The notes beneath the pieces were generated by a model, which saw nothing but the letters and a program-made list of their open reading frames with translations, was not told the origin of the DNA and did not search any database. A program made the position numbers and the translations under genes. A DNA stretch of 64,000 bases from Mesorhizobium sp. M00.F.Ca.ET.216.01.1.1 (GTDB lineage Bacteria; Pseudomonadota; Alphaproteobacteria; Rhizobiales; Rhizobiaceae): NCBI RefSeq assembly GCF_004010325.2, contig NZ_SADR02000008.1, positions 124,001 to 188,000 of the forward strand, given 5' to 3'. Each line of letters starts with the position of its first letter. Position 1 is the first letter of the stretch. Below are positions 1 to 9,946 of the stretch, in pieces.

Positions 1-39
1 TGCGATCGAGAGGGCGGCGGCAAGCACAGTCAGTCTCAT
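1..39 (-). CDS. partial CDS, N-terminus of an exported protein
   Basis: Only the first 13 codons lie in the window: an ATG at 39 reading leftwards gives MRLTVLAAALSIA, which looks like the start of a signal peptide. A Shine-Dalgarno-like GGAG lies just upstream on the minus strand. The gene follows the binding-protein gene at 159-1808 in the same direction, about 120 bp further on, so it may belong to the same operon. Nothing can be said about its function. Confidence 0.5.
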   Translation of the reverse strand, partial: MRLTVLAAALSIA

Positions 40-158
40 CCGTTAATCTCCAGGCTTTCGTGGTGGGAACCGTTCAATACCACGAATCCTGTAACCCGGC
101 TTTTTTGCGGCCCATAAATCCCCGAGCGCTGGCACAGATCACCGCCCCGGCAGCTCAC

Positions 159-1808
159 TCACGCGTCCAGCCAGACATTCTGGAGATCCATCTCGAAGGT
201 CTGGTGGATACTGTAGTTCTTCACCTTCTTGTTCATGTGGCAGTACAGTTTCTGCCAGAACGGCTGAATGATGACGCCCGAATCCTGCAGGATCTGCTCG
301 ACGTCCTTCATGACCTCGCGCCGCTTCTCCACGTCAACGAGCGAGAGAGCCTGCTTGAGCTTGGCGTCGAACTCAGGATTCGAGAACGCCGTTTCATTCC
401 AGGCCTCGCCCGTGCGATAGCCAAGCGCCAGCACCTGAACGCCAAGCGGGCGCATGTACCAGATCGTCAGGGAATAGGGATATTTCGTCCAGTCGTTCCA
501 GAAGGTCGAACCCGGCAGCACCGTGCGCTTCACCTTGATCCCGGCATCGCGCAGCTGGCCGGCAATGGCGTCGCCGGTGTTCTTCTGCCAATCGTCCTCG
601 ACAGTGATCAGCTCATGCTCGAAGTCAGCCTGCCCGGCGTCCGCCATCAGCTTCTTGGCACCAGCGGCGTCGCGCGTTTTCTTGGGCAGCGGGTAGTATT
701 CCGGATGAATCGGGCTGACATGGTGGTTCTCACCGACGGTCCCTCGCCCGGCATAGCCAAGTTCAAGCACCGCATTGTTGTCGACGGCCATCTGCAGGGC
801 GTTGCGCGCCCGCTTGTCGTCATAGGGTTTGTGGGTGATGTTGGTGCGGGCAACGAGCGTCGTCGCCGTCGCGACCTCCGATTTCACCAGATCCATCTTG
901 TCGAGAATGTCGATGAAGTCGGCGGGCGTCTCGGCGTTGAGGTCGATTTCGCCGGAGTCGAATGCATTCACCGAGGCGTTGAAGTCGGTTCCGTAGTCGA
1001 TGAATTCCACGCCGTCGAGCGGGGCTTCACCGCCCCACCACTTGCCATTTTCACGACGCTTGACGACCGCTTTCTGGCCAACCGAATAAGACACCAGCTC
1101 GAATGGCCCGGTGCCAATCGGCTTGGCGATCGGATCAGCGCCGTCGGCATCGAATTTGCGGTGGACGACGAGCGCCGGATAGTCGGTGAAGTTCGGGATC
1201 AGCGAGATGTCCGGTTCGTTCAGCTTAAGCTTGACCGTGTTGTCGTCGACCTTGGTGATCGCGCCATCCCTGGCCTTGCCGGTCTTTGCGTCGATCAGCG
1301 CGCCGACGCGTGCGGCCATGGAATTGCCGGAAACAGCTTTCTCGCACCAGCGCGTCAAATTGTAGACCACGTCATCGGCGTTGAAAGCATCGCCGTTGTT
1401 CCAGGTGACGCCCTTGCGCACATGCAAGACGTATTCGGTAGCGTCGTCATTGATTTCCCAGCTTTCGAGCAGAACCGGCTCGAATGTGAATTGGTGCGTG
1501 TAGCGGACAAGCGGCTCCAGCCAGGTGCGGGTGATGTTTGCCATCTCCACCCAGTCGTAAGTGCGCGGATCCTTCTGTCCCTTCACCGACATCGATACGC
1601 GCAGCGTTCCGCCTTTCTTCGGCTCTTCGGCCAAAGCCCGTTCCGGCACAGCAAGACCGATCATACCGTAGGCAAGGGCCGTCGATGCCCCGAAGGCGCT
1701 TGCCAGCGCCAGAAACTCGCGTCGATCCACTCGGCCTGCGCGCGCGTCGCTAGCCATCGTCTCGATGGCGCTCGGTACGCGATCACCGTTGCTTCTGAAG
1801 AGTGTCAT
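159..1808 (-). CDS. Tat-exported peptide-type ABC substrate-binding protein (SBP family 5)
   Basis: Periplasmic solute-binding protein of 549 aa, of the DppA/OppA type that feeds dipeptide/oligopeptide-class importers. The N-terminus carries a twin-arginine motif ([10 protein letters not shown], about residues 28-37) and a hydrophobic stretch ending in ALA, so Tat export is likely. The start is supported by a strong GGGAGGA before the ATG at 1808. It lies 30 bp downstream of the MttB-family methyltransferase, suggesting co-transcription and uptake of a methylated amine or similar compound (inference). No permease or ATPase is visible inside the window; they may lie to the left. Confidence 0.85.
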   Translation of the reverse strand: MTLFRSNGDRVPSAIETMASDARAGRVDRREFLALASAFGASTALAYGMIGLAVPERALAEEPKKGGTLRVSMSVKGQKDPRTYDWVEMANITRTWLEPLVRYTHQFTFEPVLLESWEINDDATEYVLHVRKGVTWNNGDAFNADDVVYNLTRWCEKAVSGNSMAARVGALIDAKTGKARDGAITKVDDNTVKLKLNEPDISLIPNFTDYPALVVHRKFDADGADPIAKPIGTGPFELVSYSVGQKAVVKRRENGKWWGGEAPLDGVEFIDYGTDFNASVNAFDSGEIDLNAETPADFIDILDKMDLVKSEVATATTLVARTNITHKPYDDKRARNALQMAVDNNAVLELGYAGRGTVGENHHVSPIHPEYYPLPKKTRDAAGAKKLMADAGQADFEHELITVEDDWQKNTGDAIAGQLRDAGIKVKRTVLPGSTFWNDWTKYPYSLTIWYMRPLGVQVLALGYRTGEAWNETAFSNPEFDAKLKQALSLVDVEKRREVMKDVEQILQDSGVIIQPFWQKLYCHMNKKVKNYSIHQTFEMDLQNVWLDA

Positions 1809-1838
1809 TTTTTCCTCCCTTTTGTTCCCCTCACGTCT

Positions 1839-3389
1839 TCAACTAACGCTGTCTGGCAGCTTTTCCTCGCGTAGCGCGATCAAATCTTTGAGACCATCGG
1901 CGATACCCTCATCGAGCTTCGGCTCCTCATAATCCGCGAGCATGTTGCGCGCTTTCTCGCGACCGCGCGTGTCGTGGTCCTTGGCCCCTTCAGCCTTCCA
2001 CTGTTCGAACGAATTGAAGTCCATCATGCTGGGCATGAAGAAGGCCGACTCGAAATGTTCGAGCGTGTGCTGGGTGCCAAGGAAATGGCCGGCGGGGCCT
2101 ACCTCGCGGATTGCCGCCATAGCCTCCTTGAAATCGTCGAACGGGAGTCCGCCCGCATATTTGTACCAGCCAACAAGCTGTTCGCAGTCCGTCGCGAATT
2201 TTGAATAGCCGCAGGTCAGGCCGGCCTCGAGCCATCCGGCGGAGTGCCAGATGTAGTTGGCGCCGGCAAGGATGGCGGCATGCATCAGCATGTTCGCCTC
2301 GTAGCCCGCCTGGGCGTCGTTCAGCTTCGACCCGACATGGAAGCCCGACGTGCGCCACGGCAGCTGGTATTTCCGCGCCAGTGCTCCCATCAGATACATC
2401 ATCTGGGCGGCCTCCGGCGTGCCGCCCATGGGAGCGCCGGTCTTCATGTCGACCGTAACCATGAACTGTCCATAGATCTGCGGCGAACCCGGACGCAGGA
2501 GCTGTGTGAACGCGACGCCCGCCAGCGCTTCCGCATTGACTTGCGCGACCGCACCGACGGCAGAGGCCGAAGTCGAGGCGCCGCAGAGCGCGAAGGGCGC
2601 AAGGATCAGCGGCTGGTTGTGGCGCGCATAGACCTTCATCGCGTCCAGCATGGTGGCATCCCACACGAGCGGCGAATTGCAGTTGGTGATCGCCACCAGC
2701 ACCGAATTGTCCCGGACGAAGTCCTCACCGAACACGATGCCTGCCATTGCCATCGTGTCTTCCGCCCGTTCCTTGGACGTCACGATGCCCATGAACGGCT
2801 TGTCTGAGTGCTTCAGCGCTGAATGGATGATGTGGAGGTGACGCTTCGGCACCGGGATTTCCATCGGCTCGCAGATGATCGAACTCGACGAGTGCAACGC
2901 TGGCGCCATGTAAGCGAGCTTATGGAAATTCTGAAGGTCGGCGAGCGTGCCATAACGCCTGACGTTGTCGAGGTCGCGCACATACGGCGCTCCGTACATG
3001 GGTACGAATATTGAGTTGTTACCGCCGACGCGCACCGAACGCTGGGGATTCCTCGCGTTGAGCGTGAACTCCGACGGGACCTTCGATACGAGTTCCATCA
3101 GGAGGGCGCGGTCGATCCGGACTCTTGTCTGCGAGACATCCGCTCCGGCGGCCTTCCACATTGCAATGGCTTCGTCGTCGCGGAACTCGCAGCCTACTTC
3201 TTCGAGGATGCTGAGCGACTCCTGGTGGATGAGCTCCACCGCCTCATCCGGGACCATCTGATACACCGGAATCTTACGGACTAGGGTCGGAAACGACGCC
3301 ATGGGAGTTCCCCGCAGCGCCTTGCGTCCCAAGCGGCCACCCGCTCGACGGTTGGCGTGTTCGGTCACCTCAGCGGCCTGTGCGTTCAT
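1839..3389 (-). CDS. trimethylamine methyltransferase family protein (MttB-like, non-pyrrolysine)
   Basis: 516 aa TIM-barrel protein of the MttB superfamily (PF06253). Archaeal MttB uses an amber-encoded pyrrolysine to demethylate trimethylamine; this homologue reads through without an in-frame amber codon, as in the non-Pyl branch, some members of which demethylate glycine betaine or other quaternary amines. The substrate is not determined here. The ATG at 3389 has a GGAG five bases upstream. It heads an operon with the peptide-type binding protein and is divergent from the LysR gene at 3482, the probable regulator. No corrinoid protein gene is adjacent. Confidence 0.85.
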   Translation of the reverse strand: MNAQAAEVTEHANRRAGGRLGRKALRGTPMASFPTLVRKIPVYQMVPDEAVELIHQESLSILEEVGCEFRDDEAIAMWKAAGADVSQTRVRIDRALLMELVSKVPSEFTLNARNPQRSVRVGGNNSIFVPMYGAPYVRDLDNVRRYGTLADLQNFHKLAYMAPALHSSSSIICEPMEIPVPKRHLHIIHSALKHSDKPFMGIVTSKERAEDTMAMAGIVFGEDFVRDNSVLVAITNCNSPLVWDATMLDAMKVYARHNQPLILAPFALCGASTSASAVGAVAQVNAEALAGVAFTQLLRPGSPQIYGQFMVTVDMKTGAPMGGTPEAAQMMYLMGALARKYQLPWRTSGFHVGSKLNDAQAGYEANMLMHAAILAGANYIWHSAGWLEAGLTCGYSKFATDCEQLVGWYKYAGGLPFDDFKEAMAAIREVGPAGHFLGTQHTLEHFESAFFMPSMMDFNSFEQWKAEGAKDHDTRGREKARNMLADYEEPKLDEGIADGLKDLIALREEKLPDSVS

Positions 3390-3468
3390 GGCAACTCCAT
3401 TCCTCTCATAGCGACCAATCTACCCAGACAAAATGCAAGTGTGACGCTGGAAAATTCTGATCTTTTGT

Positions 3469-3483
3469 ATAAGTTCAGCTTAT
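3469..3483. promoter_or_regulatory. LysR-type dyad overlapping the lysR start codon
   Basis: ATAAG-TTCAG-CTTAT is a perfect 5-bp inverted repeat with a 5-bp spacer. It fits the LysR T-N11-A rule (T at 3470, A at 3482) and overlaps the ATG of the LysR gene. It lies in the 92-bp divergent intergenic region, so it may serve autorepression and control of the mttB-like operon. Assignment to this regulator is inference. Confidence 0.45.
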
Positions 3484-4387
3484 GCGAAACCTGCGCCAGC
3501 TGCTGCCCTCGGCCGGCAGCCTGATCGTCTTCGAGGCGGCCGGGCGGCTGTCGAGCTTTACCGCCGCTGGGCGCGAGCTCGGCATGACGCAGGCCGCCGT
3601 CTCCTATGCGGTGCGCGCGCTGGAAGAACAGCTCGGTGCCAAGCTGTTCCAGCGCCGCCACCGGCAGGTCAGCCTGACCGAGGCTGGCGAGCGCTTCCAC
3701 GCCGACGTCTCGCTCGGGCTCTCGCACATCCGCAAGTCGGCCGAGGATCTGCGCCTGCAGACGACCGGCGGCCATGTGACGCTTGCCGCGTCGACTGCTT
3801 TCGGTTCCTTCTGGATGATGCCGCGCCTGCAGCAGTTCCGCGACGAACTGCCGGGTATTGATCTGCGAATCCAGACCGCCGACCGTGACCTCGACATCAT
3901 TGCCGAAGGTATCCCGCTCGGCGTACGCGGTGGCGAGCCGAAGGAATGGGCAGACTATCATGCGCTGCCCCTCGCCGACGAGGAAATCTTCCCGGTCGTT
4001 GGCACAAGCTATGTGGCGAAGTTCGGGAAGCCGGAGACCGTCGAGGAACTGGCGACGCACCGCCTCATCCATCTCGAGGAGCCGTTCCGCGAGGCGGCAA
4101 GCTGGGACGAATGGTTCGCTTCGGCCGGCGCCAGCCTGAGCGGCGATGCCGGGCGCGGCCTGCGCATCAATGACTACGCGCTGGTGATCCAGGCGGTCAT
4201 GGAAGGCCAGGGCATCGCGCTCGGCTGGCGCCACCTTGCCGAGCGGCTGCTGGCTTCGGGGCTGCTGGTGCGCGCAACGGATCACGTCATGACCACCGGC
4301 AAGGCGTTCTACGTCATCTGGCCGAAGAACCGCGAGCTCAGCGACAACGCCCGCAAGGTGCGGGACTGGCTGGCCGCGCAGGCGTGA
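3482..4387 (+). CDS. LysR-family transcriptional regulator (GcvA-like)
   Basis: 301 aa. N-terminal winged helix-turn-helix at about residues 10-70 ([20 protein letters not shown], then [12 protein letters not shown]), followed by the LysR substrate-binding domain. The opening [16 protein letters not shown] resembles GcvA-type regulators. It is transcribed divergently from the MttB-like methyltransferase operon and most likely controls it. No convincing Shine-Dalgarno sequence precedes the ATG, and a LysR-like dyad overlaps the start codon. Confidence 0.85.
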   Translation: MRNLRQLLPSAGSLIVFEAAGRLSSFTAAGRELGMTQAAVSYAVRALEEQLGAKLFQRRHRQVSLTEAGERFHADVSLGLSHIRKSAEDLRLQTTGGHVTLAASTAFGSFWMMPRLQQFRDELPGIDLRIQTADRDLDIIAEGIPLGVRGGEPKEWADYHALPLADEEIFPVVGTSYVAKFGKPETVEELATHRLIHLEEPFREAASWDEWFASAGASLSGDAGRGLRINDYALVIQAVMEGQGIALGWRHLAERLLASGLLVRATDHVMTTGKAFYVIWPKNRELSDNARKVRDWLAAQA

Positions 4388-4466
4388 GGTGCAAAGGTGT
4401 GCGCAGCGGAGCAATCCGCAATTCTGCCCCTCTCGCACGGGCCACGAATCCGCCTATAGTGGCTTC

Positions 4467-6341
4467 ATGCCGATACGCCAGCTTTCTGAAACGATGATCA
4501 ACCAGATCGCCGCCGGCGAAGTCATCGAGCGTCCGGCGAGCGTGGTCAAGGAACTGGTCGAGAATGCGCTCGATGCCGGCGCTGCCAGAGTCGAGATCGT
4601 CACCGCCGGTGGTGGGCTGAACCTGATCCGCGTCACCGACGACGGCTTAGGCATACCGGAAAAAGAACTGGCGCTGGCGATCGCCCGCCACTGCACCTCG
4701 AAGCTTGCCGACAACATTCACGACATCCGCTCGCTCGGCTTTCGCGGCGAGGCGCTGCCCTCGATCGGCTCGGTGGCGCGGCTGTCGATTCGCTCGCGCA
4801 CGGCGTCGGGCGACAGTGCAGCCGAGATCAGCATCGAGGGCGGCCGCGTCTCCGCCGTCAAGCCGGCGGCGGCCAATCGCGGCACCACGGTCGAGGTGCG
4901 CGACCTGTTCTTCGCCACGCCGGCGCGGCTCAAATTCATGAAGGGTGAGCGCGCCGAAAGCTCGGCCACCAGCGACGTGGTCAAGCGCATCGCCATCGCC
5001 TTTCCCGCCGTGCGCTTCACGCTGGCCGGCTCCGACCGCTCGACGCTGGAACTGCCGGCGACCGACGACAGCCCGGAAGGGCGGCTGCGCCGGATTGCAC
5101 AGGTGATGGGCGCCGACTTTCCGGACAATGCCATTGCCATCGATGCCGAGCGCGAGGGCGTGCGGCTGACCGGGCATGTCTCGATCCCCTCCTTCACGCG
5201 CGCCAACGCGCTGCAGCAATATGCCTATGTCAATGGCCGGCCGGTGCGCGACAGACTGATCGCCGGCGCCATTCGCGGCGCCTTCGCCGACGTGCTGCCG
5301 CGCGACCGTTATGCGGTGACGGTACTGTTCCTGACGCTCGACCCGGCCATCGTCGACGTCAATGTCCACCCGGCCAAGGCCGACGTGCGCTTCCGCGATC
5401 CGGGACTGGTGCGCGGGCTGATCGTCGGCGCCGTCCGCGAGGCGCTGGCCAATGCCGGCATCCGCGCCGCCACCACCGGCGCTGCCGGCATGATGGCGGC
5501 CTTCCGGCCGGGCGCGGCATCCTATGCGCATCCCGGCCCGGCCAATGGCCACCGCAGCTACGAGGCAGCCTACCGTGCCTCCGGCTTCGCCGGTTTCGAC
5601 CCGGCACGCTCGCCGCAGCGACCGCTCGATATGGGCTTTGAAGATACCGGTTTAGCAAATGGTGGGTTCGGCGAAGACGATCAGGCGGCATTCGATGCCG
5701 GCCCGCTTCACAGCGCCGACACGCGCGCCGGATTAAGTGAAGCTGCGGAAACGCTGCTTGGCACGGCGCTGGGTGCTGCACGGGCGCAGGTGCATGAGAA
5801 CTACATCGTCGCGCAGACCAGGGATTCGCTTGTTATCGTCGACCAGCATGCGGCGCATGAGCGGCTGGTCTATGAAGCACTGAAGAACGCGCTGCATTCG
5901 CGCGCCGTGCCGTCGCAGATGCTGCTGTTGCCCGAGATCGTCGACCTGCCGGAAGAGGACGCCGAACGGCTTGCTCTGCATTCGGAAACACTGGCCCGTT
6001 TCGGCCTCGGCATCGAGCGCTTCGGCCCGGGCGCCGTCGCCGTGCGCGAAACACCGTCGATGCTCGGCGAGACTGATGTTCAGCAGCTGGTGCGCGACCT
6101 CGCCGACGAGATCGCCGACAACGACACGGTCGAGACGCTGAAGGAGCGGCTGGACAGGATCGCCGCGACCATGGCCTGCCACGGCTCGGTGCGCTCCGGC
6201 CGCCTGCTCAAGCCTGAGGAGATGAACGCGCTGCTGCGCCAGATGGAGGCGACGCCGGGCTCCGGCACCTGCAATCACGGCCGCCCGACCTATATCGAGC
6301 TGAAGCTGACCGATATTGAGAGGCTGTTCGGAAGGCGGTGA
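4467..6341 (+). CDS. mutL: DNA mismatch repair protein MutL
   Basis: 624 aa. The GHKL ATPase domain is complete: NALDAGA, DDGLGIP and [10 protein letters not shown] are all present in the first 110 residues. The C-terminal dimerisation domain carries the metal-dependent endonuclease motif [12 protein letters not shown] (DQHA-X2-E-X4-E), so this is a nicking MutL, as expected for bacteria without MutH, and ends with the GTCNHGRPT motif. An upstream in-frame ATG at 4389 would add 26 residues unlike any MutL; the start at 4467 ([18 protein letters not shown]) fits the family. No mutS is in the window. Confidence 0.97.
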   Translation: MPIRQLSETMINQIAAGEVIERPASVVKELVENALDAGAARVEIVTAGGGLNLIRVTDDGLGIPEKELALAIARHCTSKLADNIHDIRSLGFRGEALPSIGSVARLSIRSRTASGDSAAEISIEGGRVSAVKPAAANRGTTVEVRDLFFATPARLKFMKGERAESSATSDVVKRIAIAFPAVRFTLAGSDRSTLELPATDDSPEGRLRRIAQVMGADFPDNAIAIDAEREGVRLTGHVSIPSFTRANALQQYAYVNGRPVRDRLIAGAIRGAFADVLPRDRYAVTVLFLTLDPAIVDVNVHPAKADVRFRDPGLVRGLIVGAVREALANAGIRAATTGAAGMMAAFRPGAASYAHPGPANGHRSYEAAYRASGFAGFDPARSPQRPLDMGFEDTGLANGGFGEDDQAAFDAGPLHSADTRAGLSEAAETLLGTALGAARAQVHENYIVAQTRDSLVIVDQHAAHERLVYEALKNALHSRAVPSQMLLLPEIVDLPEEDAERLALHSETLARFGLGIERFGPGAVAVRETPSMLGETDVQQLVRDLADEIADNDTVETLKERLDRIAATMACHGSVRSGRLLKPEEMNALLRQMEATPGSGTCNHGRPTYIELKLTDIERLFGRR

Positions 6342-6356
6342 AGGGCTCGCATGGGG

Positions 6357-6488
6357 CGGCCCTCACCCGGACCTTCGGTCCGACCTCCCCACAAGGGGTA
6401 GGTGGGAGCCTTGCCCTTGCCCTTGCCCTTGCCCTTGCCCTTGCCCTTCCCCTTGTGGGGAGGGTGCTGCGAAGCAGCGGGGTGGGTA
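6357..6488. repeat. palindromic rhizobial-type intergenic element with an internal hexanucleotide array
   Basis: The two arms are CCTCACCCGGACC...GACCTCCCC on the left and GGGGAGGGTGCTGC...GGGGTGGG on the right, so they can fold on each other. The same class occurs at 22237-22377. Between the arms lies a perfect TTGCCC array. The element sits in the convergent gap between mutL and the EamA gene. Confidence 0.7.
6411..6446. repeat. tandem hexanucleotide (TTGCCC)6
   Basis: Six perfect copies of TTGCCC with partial units on both sides. The array lies inside the palindromic element. Perfect short repeats of this kind change length by slipped-strand mispairing, so strains may differ here. It is intergenic and should not alter a protein. 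Confidence 0.95.
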
Positions 6489-6520
6489 CGAAAAGAGCCG
6501 CCTCACGGCGGCTCTTTTCG
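6489..6520. terminator. bidirectional rho-independent terminator
   Basis: A perfect 14-bp stem (6489-6502 with 6507-6520) closes a 4-base TCAC loop. It has a T-run on each strand because the stem itself ends in AAAA/TTTT. It lies between the convergent mutL and EamA genes and can stop both. Confidence 0.9.
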
Positions 6521-6547
6521 AGTCAGGAAATAGCGCCAACCTCTGAT

Positions 6548-7441
6548 TCACCTCTTCAAATTGACCACGATGACGCCACCGAGCGCCAGCGCGCCGCCAA
6601 GGATGCCGAGCAGCGTCGGCACCTCACCCAGCCAGAAGAAGCCGATCAGCGTCGCCACGGGCGAAACGAGATAGAGGAAGTTCGAAGCACGCGCCGCCGG
6701 CAGGCGCGACAGCGCGGTCGCCCAGGCGGCGTAGGCGATGAGGCTGGGCACGATGCCGAGAAAGATGACGGCGCCGAGCCCGGCCGTGTCTGCAACCGCC
6801 GCCTGCGCCAGGCCGCTCGGCAGGAACGGCGACAGGCAGAGCGCGCCGAGCACCATGTTGGAGGCCGAGATGGTCAGCGGGTGGTGGCGGGCAAACAGCG
6901 GCTTCTGGACGATGGTGTTAACGGCCGAGCATAGCGCCGAACCGAGCACAAGCAGCGCGCCATTGTCGAAGCGCAGACCCTGCCCTTCGCCCATGGCAAT
7001 GATGCCGATGCCGGCGAAGGACAGGAACGTGCCGGCCCAGGCGAGGGCCGAAAAGCGTTCGCCAAGCAGCGCCATCGCCATGATGGCGGTGAAGATCGGG
7101 CTGACATTAATGATGAAGCCGGCGGCACCGGCCGAAACGGTCTGTTCGCCGAAATTGAGCATAGCGGTATAGAGCGCGACGAAGACGGCGCCGCCGACGG
7201 CGAAGCGCCACAACTCGGCGAGCTTAGGCAGCGCCGGGCGCTTGACGGCGAGGAAGATCGCCGCCGGCACCGCGGCAATGGCAAAGCGTAGCGCACCGAG
7301 CTCCAGCGGCCCGAAGGCAGCGAGGCCGGCGCGGATCGCGGGAAAAGCTGAGGCCCAGCCGACCACTGTCAGCGCTACCGCAACGGCCGCGGTGGTGTCC
7401 ATGCGCTGTGTCGGATTCAACGTGCCGGTGTAGGCGCTCAT
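6548..7441 (-). CDS. DMT-superfamily transporter with two EamA domains
   Basis: 297 aa inner-membrane protein with about ten hydrophobic segments arranged as two EamA repeats, the RhaT/YdcZ-like drug/metabolite exporter fold. The first repeat has the typical [13 protein letters not shown] opening. The start at 7441 is chosen because GAGGA lies just upstream; an ATG at 7486 would add 15 polar residues with no ribosome-binding site. It is divergent from the LysR gene at 7526, a common arrangement in which the regulator controls the exporter. The substrate is unknown; amino acids or metabolites are usual for this family. Confidence 0.85.
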   Translation of the reverse strand: MSAYTGTLNPTQRMDTTAAVAVALTVVGWASAFPAIRAGLAAFGPLELGALRFAIAAVPAAIFLAVKRPALPKLAELWRFAVGGAVFVALYTAMLNFGEQTVSAGAAGFIINVSPIFTAIMAMALLGERFSALAWAGTFLSFAGIGIIAMGEGQGLRFDNGALLVLGSALCSAVNTIVQKPLFARHHPLTISASNMVLGALCLSPFLPSGLAQAAVADTAGLGAVIFLGIVPSLIAYAAWATALSRLPAARASNFLYLVSPVATLIGFFWLGEVPTLLGILGGALALGGVIVVNLKR

Positions 7442-7525
7442 CGCAATGTCCTCGTTCTTCAATGGCATAAAGAGACTAGACGCCATAGCGGCCCGGTTGA
7501 CAAACGACCAAATCGAGAATCACCT

Positions 7526-8458
7526 GTGAGCATGGATCACAGCTCAGAGCCGATGCTTCCGCTTGAAACCTTGCGCGCTTTCGACGCCGCGGCGCGCACC
7601 GGCAGCTTTTCGGCGGCGGCAGAAAAGCTCAACATCACCCATGGCGCCGTCAGCCGGCAGATCGCCAAGCTCGAGGACTGGCTCGGGCTAAAGGTGTTCG
7701 ACCGCGGCGCACGCGGCGTCTCGCTGACGATCGAAGGCAACCGCCTGCACCTGCGCACCAGCGAGGCTTTTGCGCTGATATCAAGCAATTCGGACCGCTG
7801 GGTCGAGCCGCGCGGCACCGCCGTGGTGCGGCTGACTTCGATCCCGTCGGTCAGCGGGTTGTGGCTGATGCCGCGCATGGCGGCGCTGGAAAACAACCCG
7901 TCCAAGCTGCGCATAGTGCTCGACGTCGACATCCGCCAGGCGGACCTTGCCGACGAGGGCATCGATCTGTCGATCCGCTGCGGGCGCGGCCGCATTCCCG
8001 GTCGCATCTCGGTGCAGCTTTTCGAGGAATATGTGTTCCCGGTCGCGTCGCCGGAGCTCGCCAAGGAGATCGGCCGCGGCGACCCTGCCCGGCTGCTCAA
8101 ATTTCCGCTGATCAACGATTCCGATGCCTCGGCCTGGCGCGCCTGGTTTGCGGCGCAGGGCATGGACTACCGTCCGCGCACGCACGACCGCCGCTTCGAG
8201 GATTACAATCTGGTGCTCGACGCCGCCGCCTACGGGCTGGGCATCGCGCTGGCGCGCCCGCCCTTGACCGAGCATCAGCTGAAATCAGGCCGCATCGTCG
8301 CTGTCGACGACCGCATCGCGCTCAATCCGGTGTCCTACTGGCTCGACCGGCCGCTGGGTCGGCCGCGCGCCGCCGCTGCCGAACTGGCCCGGCGCATCGC
8401 AACCCAGGCGGGACTGGCGATGGAGAAGATGGAGGCGTTCCTCGAGGCCGAAGAATAG
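7526..8458 (+). CDS. LysR-family transcriptional regulator (GcvA-like)
   Basis: 310 aa. HTH at about residues 20-75 (FSAAAEKLNITHGAVSRQIA) followed by the effector-binding domain. The reading frame opens with GTG at 7526 and has an ATG two codons later at 7532; either may be used and no clear Shine-Dalgarno sequence decides. It is divergent from the EamA exporter across 84 bp and is its likely regulator. It resembles the LysR at 3482 in domain layout, but is not a recent duplicate. Confidence 0.85.
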   Translation: MSMDHSSEPMLPLETLRAFDAAARTGSFSAAAEKLNITHGAVSRQIAKLEDWLGLKVFDRGARGVSLTIEGNRLHLRTSEAFALISSNSDRWVEPRGTAVVRLTSIPSVSGLWLMPRMAALENNPSKLRIVLDVDIRQADLADEGIDLSIRCGRGRIPGRISVQLFEEYVFPVASPELAKEIGRGDPARLLKFPLINDSDASAWRAWFAAQGMDYRPRTHDRRFEDYNLVLDAAAYGLGIALARPPLTEHQLKSGRIVAVDDRIALNPVSYWLDRPLGRPRAAAAELARRIATQAGLAMEKMEAFLEAEE

Positions 8459-8587
8459 GGCCGAGCGATCCCGACTTCAGTGCAGCGACACAAAACCGGC
8501 CGGAGCGGCCATCATCATTGCGTCAAGCTTGACCTTGCCGGCAATTTATGGCGATGACATCGTCATGAACCTTGGCGTCATCCCATC

Positions 8588-8818
8588 ATGAACCGCTTCG
8601 AAGGCCCTGGCGGCAGGGAAGCCCGGATCCGCTATCTCGACGGCGACTTCCAGGTCACCAGCCCCGGCGCATTCGTGCGCTGCGCGGTCACCGGCGAGAG
8701 CATCCCTCTGGACGAGCTAAAATACTGGAGCGTCGCCAGGCAGGAGCCTTACGTCAACGCCGCCGCCTCGCTGCGCCGCGAGATCGAAACACATCCGGAA
8801 CTGCGCAGCAGGCGGTAG
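8588..8818 (+). CDS. DUF2093 domain protein
   Basis: 76 aa conserved small protein of the alphaproteobacterial DUF2093 family (PF09866), recognised by the pattern IRYLDGDFQV...G.FVRCAVTG..IPLDELKYWSV. No signal peptide or membrane segment. Its function is unknown. It is convergent with lpxK across about 100 bp in which I see no strong terminator. Confidence 0.85.
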   Translation: MNRFEGPGGREARIRYLDGDFQVTSPGAFVRCAVTGESIPLDELKYWSVARQEPYVNAAASLRREIETHPELRSRR

Positions 8819-8919
8819 TCCGGCGCAGAACGAAAGCCGTTTTGTAGCGATCCTTCGCGCCCCCGTCCTGCCGGCGTCAAACAGCTCTCCACCGTCGCGG
8901 GTGCTCGAAAGTCTTTGTA

Positions 8920-9945
8920 TCACCCTCTCAGCCTGCGCTGGCGCCAGGCATCCAGCGTCTCATTGATGATGCGCTCCGGCACGTGGTCGAGCTCGAACAC
9001 GGTGTCGATCGCCAGCACGTCGAGCCGGCCGAGGAAATCGGGGGATGCTCCCTGGCGCAGACGGGCAGCGTCCTTGGCGGTGGTGACGAGGCCAAGCCCG
9101 GCGCGGCTCGCGGTCGCTGCCAGTTCGGCAAGTTCGTCGTCGGCATAGAAATGATGGTCCGGAAACGGCCGAGCCAGCGCGACCTCGCCGCCAGCTTCGC
9201 GCACTGTGTCGAAGAATTTTTCAGGATGGCCGATGCCGGCAAAGGCCAGAAAGCGCTTGCCGGCAAAGCGTTGCTTGGCGCTTGGGCATGTATGCGCCTC
9301 GAAGATCGGCCGGCCGGCGCGCGCCGCCTGGCGCACGACCGCATCGGCCGCTGTGCCCTCGCCCATCTTTAGGAGCCCGTCAGTGAAGACCAGTTGGTCG
9401 ACGATGTTTGCCCTGAGCGGCCCCCCCGGAATGACGCGGCCGTTGCCGATGCCGTAGCGCGCGTCGACGACGACCAGCGCATAGTCGATGTGGATGCGTG
9501 CGCTCTGGAAGCCGTCGTCCATAATCAGGAAATCGCAGCCGTGTTTTTCCAGGAGAAGCCTGGCGCCGGCAGCGCGGTTCGGCGTCACCGCGACCGGCGC
9601 GTGCTCGGCCAGCAGCAGCGGCTCGTCGCCGACATGTTTGGCGGCATCGTGATGTGGATCGACGACATGCGGCTGCGCAAACGAGCCGCCATGGCCGCGC
9701 GACAGGAAGCCCGGTTGGAGCTGCATGCGCCTGGCCTGTTTGGCCAGCGCGATCGCCACCGGCGTCTTGCCGGTGCCGCCGACGGTGAAATTGCCGACGC
9801 ACAGCACCGGCGCCTCGACCTTTTCGCGGACCGCCTTCCGCATGCGGCGGCCGGCGATGAGCGCATAGATCGCCGACAGCGGTGACAGCGCCAGCACACG
9901 CCAGTCCGGCTCTTCCCACCAGAAGGGCGGTGCTTCCGAAGTCAC
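8920..9945 (-). CDS. lpxK: tetraacyldisaccharide 4'-kinase LpxK
   Basis: 341 aa inner-membrane kinase that phosphorylates the 4' position of the lipid A disaccharide. A hydrophobic N-terminal segment is followed by a Walker A loop (GGTGKTP, about residues 57-63) and the DDGFQ motif. It starts with GTG at 9945, one base after the kdtA stop (TAGGGTG), so translation is probably coupled. Last gene of the lipid A-Kdo operon. Confidence 0.95.
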   Translation of the reverse strand: MTSEAPPFWWEEPDWRVLALSPLSAIYALIAGRRMRKAVREKVEAPVLCVGNFTVGGTGKTPVAIALAKQARRMQLQPGFLSRGHGGSFAQPHVVDPHHDAAKHVGDEPLLLAEHAPVAVTPNRAAGARLLLEKHGCDFLIMDDGFQSARIHIDYALVVVDARYGIGNGRVIPGGPLRANIVDQLVFTDGLLKMGEGTAADAVVRQAARAGRPIFEAHTCPSAKQRFAGKRFLAFAGIGHPEKFFDTVREAGGEVALARPFPDHHFYADDELAELAATASRAGLGLVTTAKDAARLRQGASPDFLGRLDVLAIDTVFELDHVPERIINETLDAWRQRRLRG

Positions 9946-9946
9946 C

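Noticed and set aside
60..1874. Long plus-strand reading frame (604 codons) opposite the binding-protein gene
   Set aside because: Frame is in exact antisense register with a well-supported gene; composition is His/Arg-rich and no domain is recognisable. High GC makes such shadows common.
6411..6446. Repeat considered as a CRISPR-like array
   Set aside because: Units are 6 bp with no spacers and no cas genes are present.
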